Below are positions 39,672-47,887 of a DNA stretch of 64,000 nucleotides, piece by piece. Below the pieces are notes generated by a model. The model was not told the origin of the DNA. It did no database searches and was given only the letters and a program-made list of their open reading frames with translations. Within the stretch, counting starts at the first letter, position 1. Each line of letters begins with the position of its first letter. Position numbers and translations under genes: made by a program. The stretch comes from Crossiella equi. GTDB taxonomy: Bacteria; Actinomycetota; Actinomycetes; Mycobacteriales; Pseudonocardiaceae. Location of the stretch: positions 682,001 through 746,000 of the forward strand of contig NZ_JAGIOO010000001.1 of the NCBI RefSeq assembly GCF_017876755.1, given 5' to 3'.

Positions 39672-40880
39672 GTGCGGGAGATTCGCAAGCAGTGGCCAGC
39701 CGCGGGTCTGCTGGCCGTCCTCCTCGGTGCCCAGCTGTACCTGGTCTGGCCTGCCAACGGCCGCCAGCTGGTCATGTTCGGCGTCGTCACCCTCGCCTGC
39801 CTGGCGGCGGTGTGCGCCCACCGGCACCTGCTCGCCACGGCTGTCCTGTGCGCCGCGGTCCTCGCGGGTACGGCGCTGACCAGTGGGCTGGGCCGCGCGG
39901 TCTTCCTGCCCGTGCAGGGGGTCAACGGGCCAGCGGGTTTCGACCTCGGGCCGGGGCCGCTGAGCTTTCCCGAGACGGCCGCCGTGCTGGCGTTGGTCAT
40001 GCTGGTGGTCCGGACCGCGCGTCCCGCGGTGTCGGTGGGGGTCCTCGTGGCGCTGGCGCTCGTCGCCGCCCACGCCGCGAGGCTGCGGCCCGCGCTCGGT
40101 TGGCTCGAGTACGAGAACTCGGCGACGATCGTCCGGTCGCACCTCGTCTGGTACGAGCGGGAGTCCTTCGTGGTGCTGGTGCTGCTGGGTGTCGCCGCCA
40201 CGGCGATCGGGCTGCTGCTGAGGTCCGGGGACGCGCACCGCGCGCTCGTCGCGGCGGCGGCGGTGGCGCGGGCGCAGCGCGATGAGCGCTTCGAGCTGGC
40301 CCGCGAGCTGCACGACGTGGTGGCGCACCACGTGACGGGGATGCTGGTGCTGGCACAGGCGGCGAAGGTCCTGGCAGAGGACAACACGAAGGCGGCCTGC
40401 GACCTGCTCCCCCGGATCATCACCGGCGGCACCGAGGCCGTCGGTGCGATGCGGCACCTGGTCGGCACGCTGCGGGAGAGCACCCCGACGGCTCCGGCCG
40501 GTACGCTCGCCGCCGAGCTCACCGCGCTCGTGGCGGAGGCGCGGGAGGCGGGTCTGCCGGTGCGGGCCGGCATCGACGTGCCCGGGGAGGTCGGCCAGGA
40601 CCTGCGGCACACCGTGCTGCGCGTGGTGCGGGAGGCGCTGACCAACACGCGCAAGCACGCGGCCGACGCCACCCGGGTGGAGGTCGACGTGCAGCTCAGC
40701 CCGACGGCGATCCGGCTGTCCGTCTCCGACAACGGCTCGGCGCAGCCCGCGCACTCCGGCGGGTACGGCCTGGTCGGCATGCGGGAGCGGGTCGAACTGC
40801 TCGGCGGGCGGCTGTTCACCGGAGCCACCGGTTCCGGCTGGCTGGTCGCGGCGGAGCTGCCGCTGGAGGTGGCCACGTGA
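39672..40880 (+). CDS. Two-component sensor histidine kinase (HisKA_3/NarX type)
   Basis: A 402-aa kinase with an N-terminal membrane region of about six helices and no recognisable sensor domain. The phosphoacceptor motif is ELARELHDVVAHHVTGM and the HATPase box is SVSDNGS with GGYGLVGMRERV. GTG start; the stop overlaps the response regulator by 4 nt. The signal is unknown. The nearby VanZ-like gene makes cell-envelope stress a reasonable guess. Confidence 0.9.
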   Translation: MREIRKQWPAAGLLAVLLGAQLYLVWPANGRQLVMFGVVTLACLAAVCAHRHLLATAVLCAAVLAGTALTSGLGRAVFLPVQGVNGPAGFDLGPGPLSFPETAAVLALVMLVVRTARPAVSVGVLVALALVAAHAARLRPALGWLEYENSATIVRSHLVWYERESFVVLVLLGVAATAIGLLLRSGDAHRALVAAAAVARAQRDERFELARELHDVVAHHVTGMLVLAQAAKVLAEDNTKAACDLLPRIITGGTEAVGAMRHLVGTLRESTPTAPAGTLAAELTALVAEAREAGLPVRAGIDVPGEVGQDLRHTVLRVVREALTNTRKHAADATRVEVDVQLSPTAIRLSVSDNGSAQPAHSGGYGLVGMRERVELLGGRLFTGATGSGWLVAAELPLEVAT

Positions 40881-41503
40881 TCTCCGTGCTCATCGCGGAG
40901 GACCAGGAGATGGTGCGGGAGGGATTCAAGCTCATCCTCAACGCGCAGCCGGACATCACCGTGGTGGCCGAGGTCTCCGACGGGGTGGCCGCGATCGCGC
41001 GGGCCGAGGAGCTGGCACCACGGGTGTGCCTCGTCGACGTGCGCATGCCCGGCCTCGATGGGCTGGAGGTGACGCGCAGGCTCGCACCGCACACGCGCGT
41101 CGTCGTGGTCACGACCTTCGACACGGACCAGAACCTCTACACCGCGCTCGACAACGGCGCGTGCGGGTTCCTCACCAAGGACGCGAGTCCGGGCCTGCTC
41201 GTCGAGGCCGTCCGGTCGGCCGCCCGCGGTGACGTCCTCGTCTCGCCGCAGGCGGTGCTGCGCCTGCTGCGGCGTGGCGTCCGGTTGGTCGCGGACTCCG
41301 GTGCGGAGCTGTTGAACGCCAAGGAGATGGCGGTCGTGCAGCTCGTCTGCCGCGGCCTGGGCAACCAGGAGATCGCCGACTCGCTGCACGTGTCGCTGTC
41401 CTCGGTGAAGAGCTACCTGGCCTCGGTCCAGGGCAAGACCGGTGCGCGCAACCGGATCGACATCGTGATCTGGGCCTTCCGCAACCACGTCGTGCAGGAC
41501 TGA
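40877..41503 (+). CDS. NarL/LuxR-family response regulator
   Basis: A 208-aa regulator with an intact receiver (AEDQEMVREG; phospho-Asp in CLVDVRMPGLDG; TKDAS lysine) and a LuxR HTH (GLGNQEIADSLHVSLSSVKS). GTG overlaps the kinase stop, so the two form a cognate pair. Confidence 0.93.
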   Translation: MISVLIAEDQEMVREGFKLILNAQPDITVVAEVSDGVAAIARAEELAPRVCLVDVRMPGLDGLEVTRRLAPHTRVVVVTTFDTDQNLYTALDNGACGFLTKDASPGLLVEAVRSAARGDVLVSPQAVLRLLRRGVRLVADSGAELLNAKEMAVVQLVCRGLGNQEIADSLHVSLSSVKSYLASVQGKTGARNRIDIVIWAFRNHVVQD

Positions 41504-41657
41504 TCCGCACCCGCTCGGCCCGGAGGACCAGGGGCGGGCCCCAGCCACCGGGGACCCGCTCCGCTCGGCGCTAGAGAGTTTTCGCCGTGGGTGTTGAACC
41601 CTACGGACGGCGTTACCCCGGGCACGAACGGCTCGGACGACCCTCGCAACCTGACGG

Positions 41658-41843
41658 TTCGCGCGGCCTGCCCCGGTAGCCCTCAGGGTTCGCGCGGCCA
41701 GACCAGGCAACCCCACTGCTCGCGCGGCCAAACCAGGAAACCCACGACTCGCGCGACCAGACCAGAAACCCACGACTCGTACGGCCAAACCAGAAAACCC
41801 ACGACTCGTACGGCCAGACCAGAAACCCACGACTCGTACGGCC
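41658..41843 (+). repeat. Six tandem 28-31-bp direct repeats
   Basis: The core TCGCGCGGCC / TCGTACGGCC starts at about 41658, 41689, 41719, 41748, 41776, 41805 and 41833. It is followed in most copies by an ACCAGAAACCCACGA-type segment. The units drift from left to right. There are no spacers, so it is not a CRISPR array. Confidence 0.85.
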
Positions 41844-41990
41844 AACACGCCCGGCCCGGGGGCGGAACGGCGCAGCCGTAAGCCCGGAGCAACCCATCAG
41901 TCGTACACCCCGGTCAGTCGTACACCCCGGGGGGCGTTGCCCCGGGCTCACGGCTGCGCCGTCTCGCCCACCGGCCGGGCGTGTTGGCCG
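41839..41990. repeat. Nested inverted repeat
   Basis: The outer 18-bp arms are perfect (41839-41856 with 41973-41990). The inner 21-bp arms (41867-41887 with 41942-41962) have one mismatch. The centre holds a duplicated CAGTCGTACACCCCGG. A cruciform or long RNA hairpin is possible. Confidence 0.8.
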
Positions 41991-42101
41991 GTCCGGTACC
42001 TCGTGTTGGCCCTCCAGGGAGGGCCGCCCCTGCGGCCTTCGGCCTCGGGGAAGGGCCGTCCCCTCCGTGCCAACACGAGGTACCGGCCCGGCCAACACGC
42101 C
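41978..42101. repeat. 33-bp near-perfect inverted repeat (124-bp hairpin)
   Basis: Arms 41978-42010 and 42069-42101 match with one mismatch. They flank a 58-bp centre with its own GGCC-TTC-GGCC hairpin. The left arm overlaps the outer arm of the neighbouring inverted repeat, so the two structures exclude each other. Confidence 0.85.
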
Positions 42102-42233
42102 TAGTCAGGCCGCACGAGCAGTAGGGTTGCCTGGTCAGGCCGCACGAACCGTCAAGTGCACCAGGAAAGGCCGTTCGGAAGCCAGCTGTCCGGGAGCGGC
42201 CGCTCGACAGAGAACACCGACAGCGAAAACCCT

Positions 42234-43196
42234 TTAGGCCGGGTGAAAACTGGCCAGCACCGCGTCCCGGCAGGAGCGCAGCAGTGCCGCCACCGGTTCG
42301 GCCTCGACCAGCCGGACCGCCTCGTCGAAGTCCGCCCGGGCGGCGTGCATGTGCTCGGCGTACTTGGCGTGCAGGGCCGCGCCCAGCGCGCGCACGTCCG
42401 GGTCGGCGTCGGCGGCGGCCAGCCACTGGCAGTACAGCGCCACGTGCGAGAACGCCCAGGAGCCGTGCAGGAAGCCGAACACCGGGCGCTGGGTGTCCAG
42501 CCAGGGCGCGTAGTAGGTCACCCCGTCCGGGAAGCCCACCCCGTAGGCGGCGAACAGGTCGTTCAGCTCGCTGTGCGCGGCCTCGTGGATGAGGTCCCGG
42601 CTCACGTGCTCGTGGTCGGCGAAGTAGTCCAGGTGCACGGTGGCGGGCAGCGCGTTGGTGGTCCAGCTGCGGATCGCGGTGTCAGTGGGCCGCCGCTCCG
42701 CGATGAGCACCACGACCCCGGTGTTGCGGCGCACGGTCGCGCCGAACCCGGCCGCGGTCGCGGTGGCCAGCGCCCGGGACACCAGGTCGCGGTCGGCCGG
42801 ACTCGCGGTGGCGGCGACCTCGGCGTCCAGCAGCGCCACCGGGGAGGTGGCCAGCGCCTCGTCGGCGACCAGGCGGTCCCCGTCCGGGTTGGCCACCAGC
42901 ACCGGACCGGCCTCGGTGGCCAGCGGGCGCAGCGGCGACTGGTCGGTGCGCAGCCGCAGCAGCTCGGCCACCCGCCCGGCCTGGCCCTGCCCGGCCGCCC
43001 GGCTCACCCCCTCGAAGACGTGGTGGGCCAGCGCGTAGCGCAGCGGCAGGTCCTGCCCGGCCGGACCGTCCCAGTCCCGCGCGCCGGGCAGTCCACTGAG
43101 GACGGAGTCCAGCCTGGCCAGCTTCTCGGCGCGGTAGCGGTCCACCCGCTCGGCGACCTCAGCTGGCAAGGCGCGGTTGAAGTCCGTAGCGCTCAC
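42234..43196 (-). CDS. HExxH-motif RiPP-modification protein
   Basis: A 320-aa protein of the HExxH family that accompanies radical SAM maturases. The motif is DLIHEAAHSEL (about residues 202-212), followed by the family's WLDTQRPVFGFLHGSWAFSHV. Characterised relatives hydroxylate peptide side chains. GTG at 43196 follows AGGAG and overlaps the radical SAM gene by 38 nt, so they are co-translated. The substrate is presumably the 51-aa peptide encoded upstream. Confidence 0.85.
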   Translation of the reverse strand: MSATDFNRALPAEVAERVDRYRAEKLARLDSVLSGLPGARDWDGPAGQDLPLRYALAHHVFEGVSRAAGQGQAGRVAELLRLRTDQSPLRPLATEAGPVLVANPDGDRLVADEALATSPVALLDAEVAATASPADRDLVSRALATATAAGFGATVRRNTGVVVLIAERRPTDTAIRSWTTNALPATVHLDYFADHEHVSRDLIHEAAHSELNDLFAAYGVGFPDGVTYYAPWLDTQRPVFGFLHGSWAFSHVALYCQWLAAADADPDVRALGAALHAKYAEHMHAARADFDEAVRLVEAEPVAALLRSCRDAVLASFHPA

Positions 43197-44394
43197 AGTG
43201 ACTCCTCACGTAGTCGATCAACCACTTGCGGGACGTGCAGTACTCCTCGTCCCAGTCGGTGTCCCGCAGCCGCAGCCGGTCGGCCAGCGAGCCGCCGGAG
43301 CAGACCGAGACGTGCGTGCAGGAGGCGCACCGCGCGAGCAGCTCCCGCATCCCGGTCAGCAGCGGTTCGTTGCGCTGCATGCCGATGATCTCGTCCAGGC
43401 TGCGCACGGTGTCCACCGAGCCGATGGTGGCGTCCGGGGTGGAGATCTCCTCCGAGGCGCCGATCCGGCCGTCCGGGTAGAGGGCCAGGATGAACGGCTC
43501 CTTCACCCCGGACCAGTCGGTGAGCGTGACCTCGGCGCCGGTGAAGTGCAGCAGCATCGAGAACAGCGGCTCCACCAGGAACGACTCGCAGTAGCGCTCG
43601 CTCCACACGTCGAAGCAGTCGGCCACGAAGCGCGCGTACTCCGTGGGTGTGGTGGCCCAGCCCGCCGCACCGCGCGCGGCGCCGTTGAGCGCCAGCAGGT
43701 TCGCGGTGTTGGCCTTGGGGAACTTGAGGGTGCGCACGTTGTAGTCCAGGCACGGGCTCAGCCGCACCGCGCGCACGTGCGGGAAGGAGGCGACCAGCTC
43801 CATGGTCTCGGCCGCCTTGTCCAGCACCAGGTCGGTGACCGTGATGCACAGCGCGATCTGCTTGCCGCGCCTGCGCAGCAGCTCGATCCCGCGCAGCACC
43901 TGGTTGAAGGTGGGCCGGTCGCGGTAGTCCACACGGTGCGCGTTGGCCTCGCGCGGGCCGTCCACCGAGACGCCGATGTCGATGTCGGGGAAGAACTCGT
44001 CGAACAGGTCGATCCAGGTGTCGGTGAGCAGCATCGCGTTGGTCTGCATGGTCAGCTCGACCACCCCGGGGTAGGCCTTGAGCCGCTCCAGCAGCGGGCG
44101 CATCCGGCGCGGGCCGATGAGCAGCGGTTCGCCGCCGTGCAGCACGATGCGCAGTGGCCGTTCCCCCGCCGCGTCCAGGAACGCGCCCAGTGTCTCGGGG
44201 CTGAGCCAGTTCTCGTTCGGGTAGGGCTTGCGCTTCTCGTAGCAGTAGTAGCAGTTGATGTTGCAGGCCGCCCCGGCGAGCTTGAGGATCACGGTGAGCG
44301 AGTCCTCGGGGCGGGGAAGAACGAGGTCCACCTTGGTCTCCGTCCTCGGGGGTGGGGGTGGGGCGGTACCGCTTCCGCCCCACCCCGCCCTCAT
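43159..44394 (-). CDS. Radical SAM peptide maturase with SPASM-like C-terminus
   Basis: A 411-aa radical SAM enzyme. The cluster motif is C44-C48-C51 (CNINCYYCYEK), with the SAM-binding HGGEPL. The C-terminal cysteines (CASCTHVSVC and a later EEYC) suggest an auxiliary cluster as in SPASM maturases. The N-terminus has a Pro-rich lead (PPPPP). ATG lies 3 nt after the stop of the 51-aa peptide gene. The HExxH partner follows directly. This is the arrangement of cyclophane- or thioether-forming RiPP systems; the exact chemistry is not predictable. Confidence 0.92.
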   Translation of the reverse strand: MRAGWGGSGTAPPPPPRTETKVDLVLPRPEDSLTVILKLAGAACNINCYYCYEKRKPYPNENWLSPETLGAFLDAAGERPLRIVLHGGEPLLIGPRRMRPLLERLKAYPGVVELTMQTNAMLLTDTWIDLFDEFFPDIDIGVSVDGPREANAHRVDYRDRPTFNQVLRGIELLRRRGKQIALCITVTDLVLDKAAETMELVASFPHVRAVRLSPCLDYNVRTLKFPKANTANLLALNGAARGAAGWATTPTEYARFVADCFDVWSERYCESFLVEPLFSMLLHFTGAEVTLTDWSGVKEPFILALYPDGRIGASEEISTPDATIGSVDTVRSLDEIIGMQRNEPLLTGMRELLARCASCTHVSVCSGGSLADRLRLRDTDWDEEYCTSRKWLIDYVRSHCERYGLQPRLAS

Positions 44395-44397
44395 GGG

Positions 44398-44553
44398 TCA
44401 GTCCTGCTTGTTGGCGCTGAGCGCTTCCTCGACCCGCTGCCAGTCCCGAGTGCTCACGCTGGACGTGTGCGCGGTGGGCCGGGCGACGACGTCGTCACGG
44501 CGGAACTCCTGGAGTGCCGACAGGAACGCGCTGAAATCGACCTTCTCGCTCAA
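44398..44553 (-). CDS. Candidate RiPP precursor peptide (51 aa)
   Basis: A short gene with TTG start 5 nt after a perfect AGGAGG. The peptide begins SEKVDFSAFLSALQEFRR (leader-like amphipathic helix), continues with a Pro/Thr/Ser segment (ARPTAHTSSVSTRDW) and ends EEALSANKQD. The lone Trp (about residue 38) in TRDWQRV, with nearby His, Arg and Lys, is a plausible modification core. It sits 3 nt before the radical SAM gene. No cysteine is present, which argues against thioether chemistry. Confidence 0.65.
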   Translation of the reverse strand: MSEKVDFSAFLSALQEFRRDDVVARPTAHTSSVSTRDWQRVEEALSANKQD

Positions 44554-44634
44554 CTGAACCTCCTAGTGGTGTGAAGGGCGAGGACGACGCTAGGACCGGC
44601 GCGACCGGTGCCGGAAGACTCCCGAACGGGGACG

Positions 44635-44664
44635 TTGACCGGGTCGGTGCGGCGGGGATTTGCT
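44635..44664 (+). promoter_or_regulatory. Possible promoter of the plus-strand RiPP operon
   Basis: TTGACC (44635-44640), then about 18 bp and TTTGCT (44659-44664), 55 bp before the first ATG of the plus-strand genes. The -35 is good and the -10 weak. Confidence 0.3.
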
Positions 44665-44718
44665 GTGGCAGGTCGGGGTTGTCCCGGCGCTCCCCCTCCG
44701 GAATGGACGGTGGTCGAC

Positions 44719-45075
44719 ATGTCGGTCCCCGCGCTGGAAACCACATCCCGGTGCGTCACGGCCACCGCGTGGGCCGCCCGTGCCCTGCCCCCGCGCCCAC
44801 CCGGCGCCGCGGTGCTCGTGCTCGACGGCGTGCTCAACCCGCTCGGCGAGGACACCGCGCTCGCGCTGCTGCACCGGCTGCCCGCCTGGCTGGGCGGCAC
44901 CGGCCACGCCGAGCTGGAGGTGCTGCTGGGCCCGGGGCTGGGTACCGCGGACCGCTGGGTGCCCACGCCGGGCCGCATCCGCGTGCTCTTCGCCGCGGCC
45001 GGGCTGCGCGTGCTGGCCGAGACCTCCGGTCCGCGCGGGCACCGCTTCCGGCTGGCGGCGGGGGTACGGCGGTGA
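44719..45075 (+). CDS. Hypothetical protein, first gene of the plus-strand operon
   Basis: A 118-aa protein not recognised. It has an Ala/Pro-rich start, then alternating strand/helix segments (GAAVLVLDGVLNPLG, IRVLFAAAGLRVLAETSG). The last part resembles the C-terminal strands of SAM methyltransferases, but no SAM-binding motif is present. The stop overlaps the next gene by 4 nt (GTGA). An in-frame GTG lies three codons upstream. Confidence 0.6.
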   Translation: MSVPALETTSRCVTATAWAARALPPRPPGAAVLVLDGVLNPLGEDTALALLHRLPAWLGGTGHAELEVLLGPGLGTADRWVPTPGRIRVLFAAAGLRVLAETSGPRGHRFRLAAGVRR

Positions 45076-45884
45076 CCGGGGCGCTGCTGCCGGACCCGTA
45101 CTGGGCGGGCATGATCACCGGCCGGGTGGTGCACCTGCACCTGGGCCTGGTGGAGGAGCACCTGGTGCGGGCGCACCGCGAGCAGGAGCAGGCCCTGGCA
45201 GGCAGCGCCTCGGTGGCCGTGCTCAGCGCGCTGGACGGCACCCGCGCCGCCGACCGCGTGCTCGCCCGGCTGCTGGCCGCGCTCGACGGGCATCCGCTGC
45301 CGGAGGGCATCCGGTTCTGGGACACCTTCACCCGGGTCGCTCCGGGGCTGCTCGTGCACGACGACGCCGACGGCGGGGTCACCGAGGGCGTGCGCCGGGC
45401 CTTCGCCCACGCGGGCGAGCTGGGCCTGGGCCCGCTGCTGGAGCTGGGCTGCGGCCTGGCCGCGCTGGACACGCTGCCCCGCGAGTACCGCCCGGCCGCC
45501 GACGCGGGGGAAGCGGTGCTGCTGCCCGCCCGCACCTGGACCCAGCCCACCCCGCTGCTGACCGGCCAGGTGCTGCGCGAGGCCGCGGTCTCCCTCGGTC
45601 TGCAATGGGCCCGCGCCGAGACCGCCGCCTACCGGCTGCCCGCACGCCCGCCCGGCCTGCGCTCCGCGCTCGCCGACTTCGCGCACGGCGTGCTGGCCGA
45701 GTACCGCAGGCGCGCGGGCGGACCGGTCCCCGTGCGCGCCGGGGTTCCCGCGCAGGTGGCCGAGCTGCCCCTGCTGTCCGAGCTGGTGCGCTGCTGGTGG
45801 CCCTCCCCCGGCCGCGCCCGCCACGTCTTCGGTTCGCCCTTCGACCACATGACCACCCTGGAGGTGCCCGGTGCATGTCGCTGA
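45072..45884 (+). CDS. Possible inactivated HExxH-family protein
   Basis: A 270-aa protein. Its C-terminal half can be laid over the HExxH protein at 42234: TGQVLREAAVSLG against the active LIHEAAHSEL, then RPPGLRSALADFAHGVLAEY against RPVFGFLHGSWAFSHVALY. Both metal-binding histidines are lost. It may therefore be a non-catalytic paralogue or peptide-binding subunit. The alignment is by eye and weak elsewhere. GTG start, coupled at both ends. Confidence 0.5.
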   Translation: MTGALLPDPYWAGMITGRVVHLHLGLVEEHLVRAHREQEQALAGSASVAVLSALDGTRAADRVLARLLAALDGHPLPEGIRFWDTFTRVAPGLLVHDDADGGVTEGVRRAFAHAGELGLGPLLELGCGLAALDTLPREYRPAADAGEAVLLPARTWTQPTPLLTGQVLREAAVSLGLQWARAETAAYRLPARPPGLRSALADFAHGVLAEYRRRAGGPVPVRAGVPAQVAELPLLSELVRCWWPSPGRARHVFGSPFDHMTTLEVPGACR

Positions 45885-46557
45885 GAGCTTGTTCGTCGGA
45901 AGCGTTCCCGCCTTCCTGCTACCCGAGGAGGTCGACGAGCTGGACCGCGTGCTGGTCGGCCGCTACGCCGGTGACCCGACGGTGGCCGCGCGCTCCCGCG
46001 AGGAGTCGGTGCACAGCATCGAGGGCTACAGCACCCAGCAGGCCATGGAGGTCTACGAGCCCGAGGGCCGGGACGAGCTGATGACCCTGCCCGAGGAGGC
46101 GCTGAAGGTCCTCACCATCGCCGCCGAGCGGTTCCTGCCCACCGTGCGCACGATGCTGCCGTCGGTGCGGGAGATGGGCTACTGGACGTTCGTCAGCTAC
46201 ACCGAGGGCCAGTACATCACCCCGCACATCGACCTCAGCAACAACGACTGCGAGCCCGACCACCCGAAGGTCGCGGGCATCAGCCTGTGCCTGAGCGACC
46301 CGGGCGAGTACACCGGCGGCGAGTTCTTCATCGAGACCATCTGCGACCCCGAGCAGTGGCAGGACTCCGACCGCGGCCCGGTGGTGCGCCCGGAGTGCGA
46401 CGCCTCCTCCGACTGGTACCGCGCGCAGCCGCGCTCCCGCTGGCGCGCCCGCCCGCGCCGGGGCGAGGGCCTGCTCTACGGCTCCCAGCTCACCCACGGC
46501 ACCGAACCCGTGCTGTCCGGGCGCATCAACAAGATCATCGGCTTCCTGGTGTCCTGA
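45871..46557 (+). CDS. 2-oxoglutarate/Fe(II)-dependent oxygenase
   Basis: A 228-aa prolyl-4-hydroxylase-like enzyme. The iron ligands are visible as HID in YITPHIDLS and the distal His in LTHGTEPV. The 2OG-binding Arg follows in SGRINKII, and GGEFFIET marks the jelly-roll core. Inference: it hydroxylates the peptide or a tailoring intermediate. GTG at 45871 overlaps the previous gene by 14 nt. Confidence 0.87.
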   Translation: MHVAESLFVGSVPAFLLPEEVDELDRVLVGRYAGDPTVAARSREESVHSIEGYSTQQAMEVYEPEGRDELMTLPEEALKVLTIAAERFLPTVRTMLPSVREMGYWTFVSYTEGQYITPHIDLSNNDCEPDHPKVAGISLCLSDPGEYTGGEFFIETICDPEQWQDSDRGPVVRPECDASSDWYRAQPRSRWRARPRRGEGLLYGSQLTHGTEPVLSGRINKIIGFLVS

Positions 46558-46590
46558 CCGGCACCCCGTTCCAGAGAGCAGGAGAGCAAC

Positions 46591-47244
46591 GTGCGAGTGC
46601 GCATGGGAATCCGACTGGCCACCCAGAACCAGGGCATGTCCAACCTGGAGCGGCTCAACGCCATCTACTGGGGCCTGTCCTCGACCCTGATCCACCGGGT
46701 GCCGGGCGCGGTGGTGGAGCTGGGCTGCAACCAGGGCCTGACCAGCGTGTGGCTGGCCCAGATCATCCAGGACTTCGCGCCGGAGCGGGAGCTGCACCTG
46801 TTCGACTCCTTCGAGGGCCTGCCCGAGCTGGGCGAACAGGACGCCTACCTGCGCAAGGGCGACTGCCTGGCCTCGATCGACCAGGTGAAGGAGAACTTTG
46901 CCACCTGGGACCTGCCGCTGCCGTTCGTGCACGCGGGCTGGTTCGAGGAGAGCCTGCCCGGGTCCTGCCCGGAGCGGATCGCCTTCGCCTATCTGGACGG
47001 CGACTTCTACCAGTCGATCAAGACCAGCCTGGAGTACGTCTATCCGCGGCTGGCCCCGGGCGGCATCGCGCTGGTCGACGACTACTGCGACCTGGACGTC
47101 AACCCCAGGGCCTGGGACGGGCTGCCCGGGGTGAAGCAGGCCTGCGACGACTACTTCGGCGCGGGCGCCCCGCAGCTGGAGGTGCTGGGCGGGGTCGGTG
47201 ACCTGAGCATGGCGCTGATCCGGAAGCCGCTCGATGAGGGGTGA
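46591..47244 (+). CDS. TylF/MycF-type O-methyltransferase
   Basis: A 217-aa SAM-dependent methyltransferase. It shows VVELGCNQGLTSVWLA, FDSFEGLPELGE, DGDFYQSIKTSLEYVYPRL and APGGIALVDDY, the Mg-binding pattern of the macrocin O-methyltransferase family. Its usual substrates are sugar or phenol hydroxyls, so a hydroxylated product of the oxygenase is a logical target (inference). GTG follows AGGAGAG; the end overlaps the kinase gene by 11 nt. Confidence 0.88.
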   Translation: MRVRMGIRLATQNQGMSNLERLNAIYWGLSSTLIHRVPGAVVELGCNQGLTSVWLAQIIQDFAPERELHLFDSFEGLPELGEQDAYLRKGDCLASIDQVKENFATWDLPLPFVHAGWFEESLPGSCPERIAFAYLDGDFYQSIKTSLEYVYPRLAPGGIALVDDYCDLDVNPRAWDGLPGVKQACDDYFGAGAPQLEVLGGVGDLSMALIRKPLDEG

Positions 47245-47887
47245 GCGCCGCTTCCCGTTCATCGCCATCGAGGGCACCGACGGCAGCGGCAAGTCCACCT
47301 TGCGGGACGTGCTCAACCGCGAGCTGGCCCGCCAGGGCCACACCTGCTTCATGGTGGGCCAGCACAGCTGGCTGGACGTCGGTGCCGGACGGGTCGTGCT
47401 GGCCGCCCGCAACCAGCGGCTCGGCCACTCCCGCGAGGAGCTGACCCGGGCCTACGCCCTGGACAAGTTCCTGCACCTGCGGGAGAACATCGAGCCCGCG
47501 CTGGCCACCGCCGGGGTGCTGGCCGACCGGTTCGTGCACAGCGACGCCGTCTACCACGACGTGCTGTACGGCATCCCCGCCGAGCGGACCCTGGCCCGGC
47601 ACCGCGAGCTGGGCACCCGCCTGCCGGACCTGGTGCTCTTCGTCGACACCGACCCGGACATCGCCTACCAGCGGGTGCTCCGCCGCAACAAGGCCAGCCG
47701 CCCGCACGAGACCCGCGAGACCCTGCGCGCGCTGCGCGAGAAGTACCTCGCGGTGCTCGGCCGGGAACGCGGTCCGGTGCTGCGGGTGGACAACAGCGGC
47801 CCGGCGGTGGAGCGCACCGCGGCCACCGTGCTGACCCAGGTGCTCCCGCTGTTCCGCCGACCGGAGGAGGTGCGTCGCCTTGCTTGA
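47234..47887 (+). CDS. Thymidylate kinase-like P-loop kinase
   Basis: A 217-aa protein of the dTMP kinase/deoxynucleoside kinase fold. The P-loop is GTDGSGKST. The DRFVHSD motif corresponds to the DR(Y/F) base region, and a Lys/Arg lid follows (RRNKASRP). A biosynthetic-cluster copy, not the housekeeping tmk, is likely. Phosphorylation of a nucleotide or another small molecule is possible. Confidence 0.85.
   Translation: MRGERRFPFIAIEGTDGSGKSTLRDVLNRELARQGHTCFMVGQHSWLDVGAGRVVLAARNQRLGHSREELTRAYALDKFLHLRENIEPALATAGVLADRFVHSDAVYHDVLYGIPAERTLARHRELGTRLPDLVLFVDTDPDIAYQRVLRRNKASRPHETRETLRALREKYLAVLGRERGPVLRVDNSGPAVERTAATVLTQVLPLFRRPEEVRRLA

Larger units (their letters stand above)
41504..42233. 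repeat. 730-bp repeat-rich non-coding region
   Basis: No credible gene. It contains direct repeats of 28-31 bp (41658-41843), nested inverted repeats (41839-41990), a 33-bp inverted repeat (41978-42101) and two inverted copies of the direct-repeat core at 42108-42119 and 42138-42150. It separates the two-component genes from the radical SAM locus. Confidence 0.8.

Noticed and set aside
39073-41503. vanZ plus two-component pair as a vancomycin resistance cluster
   Set aside because: No vanH, vanA, vanX or vanY homologues are present; VanZ-like proteins alone are common.
41658-41843. CRISPR array
   Set aside because: Units of 28-31 bp follow each other directly with gradual drift and no unique spacers; no cas genes are nearby.
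42156-43388. Plus-strand frame covering the HExxH gene
   Set aside because: It begins in the repeat region and is the antisense of two well-supported minus-strand genes.
47234-47887. Housekeeping thymidylate kinase
   Set aside because: It is embedded by overlaps in a biosynthetic operon and has altered flanking motifs, so a pathway-specific role is more likely.
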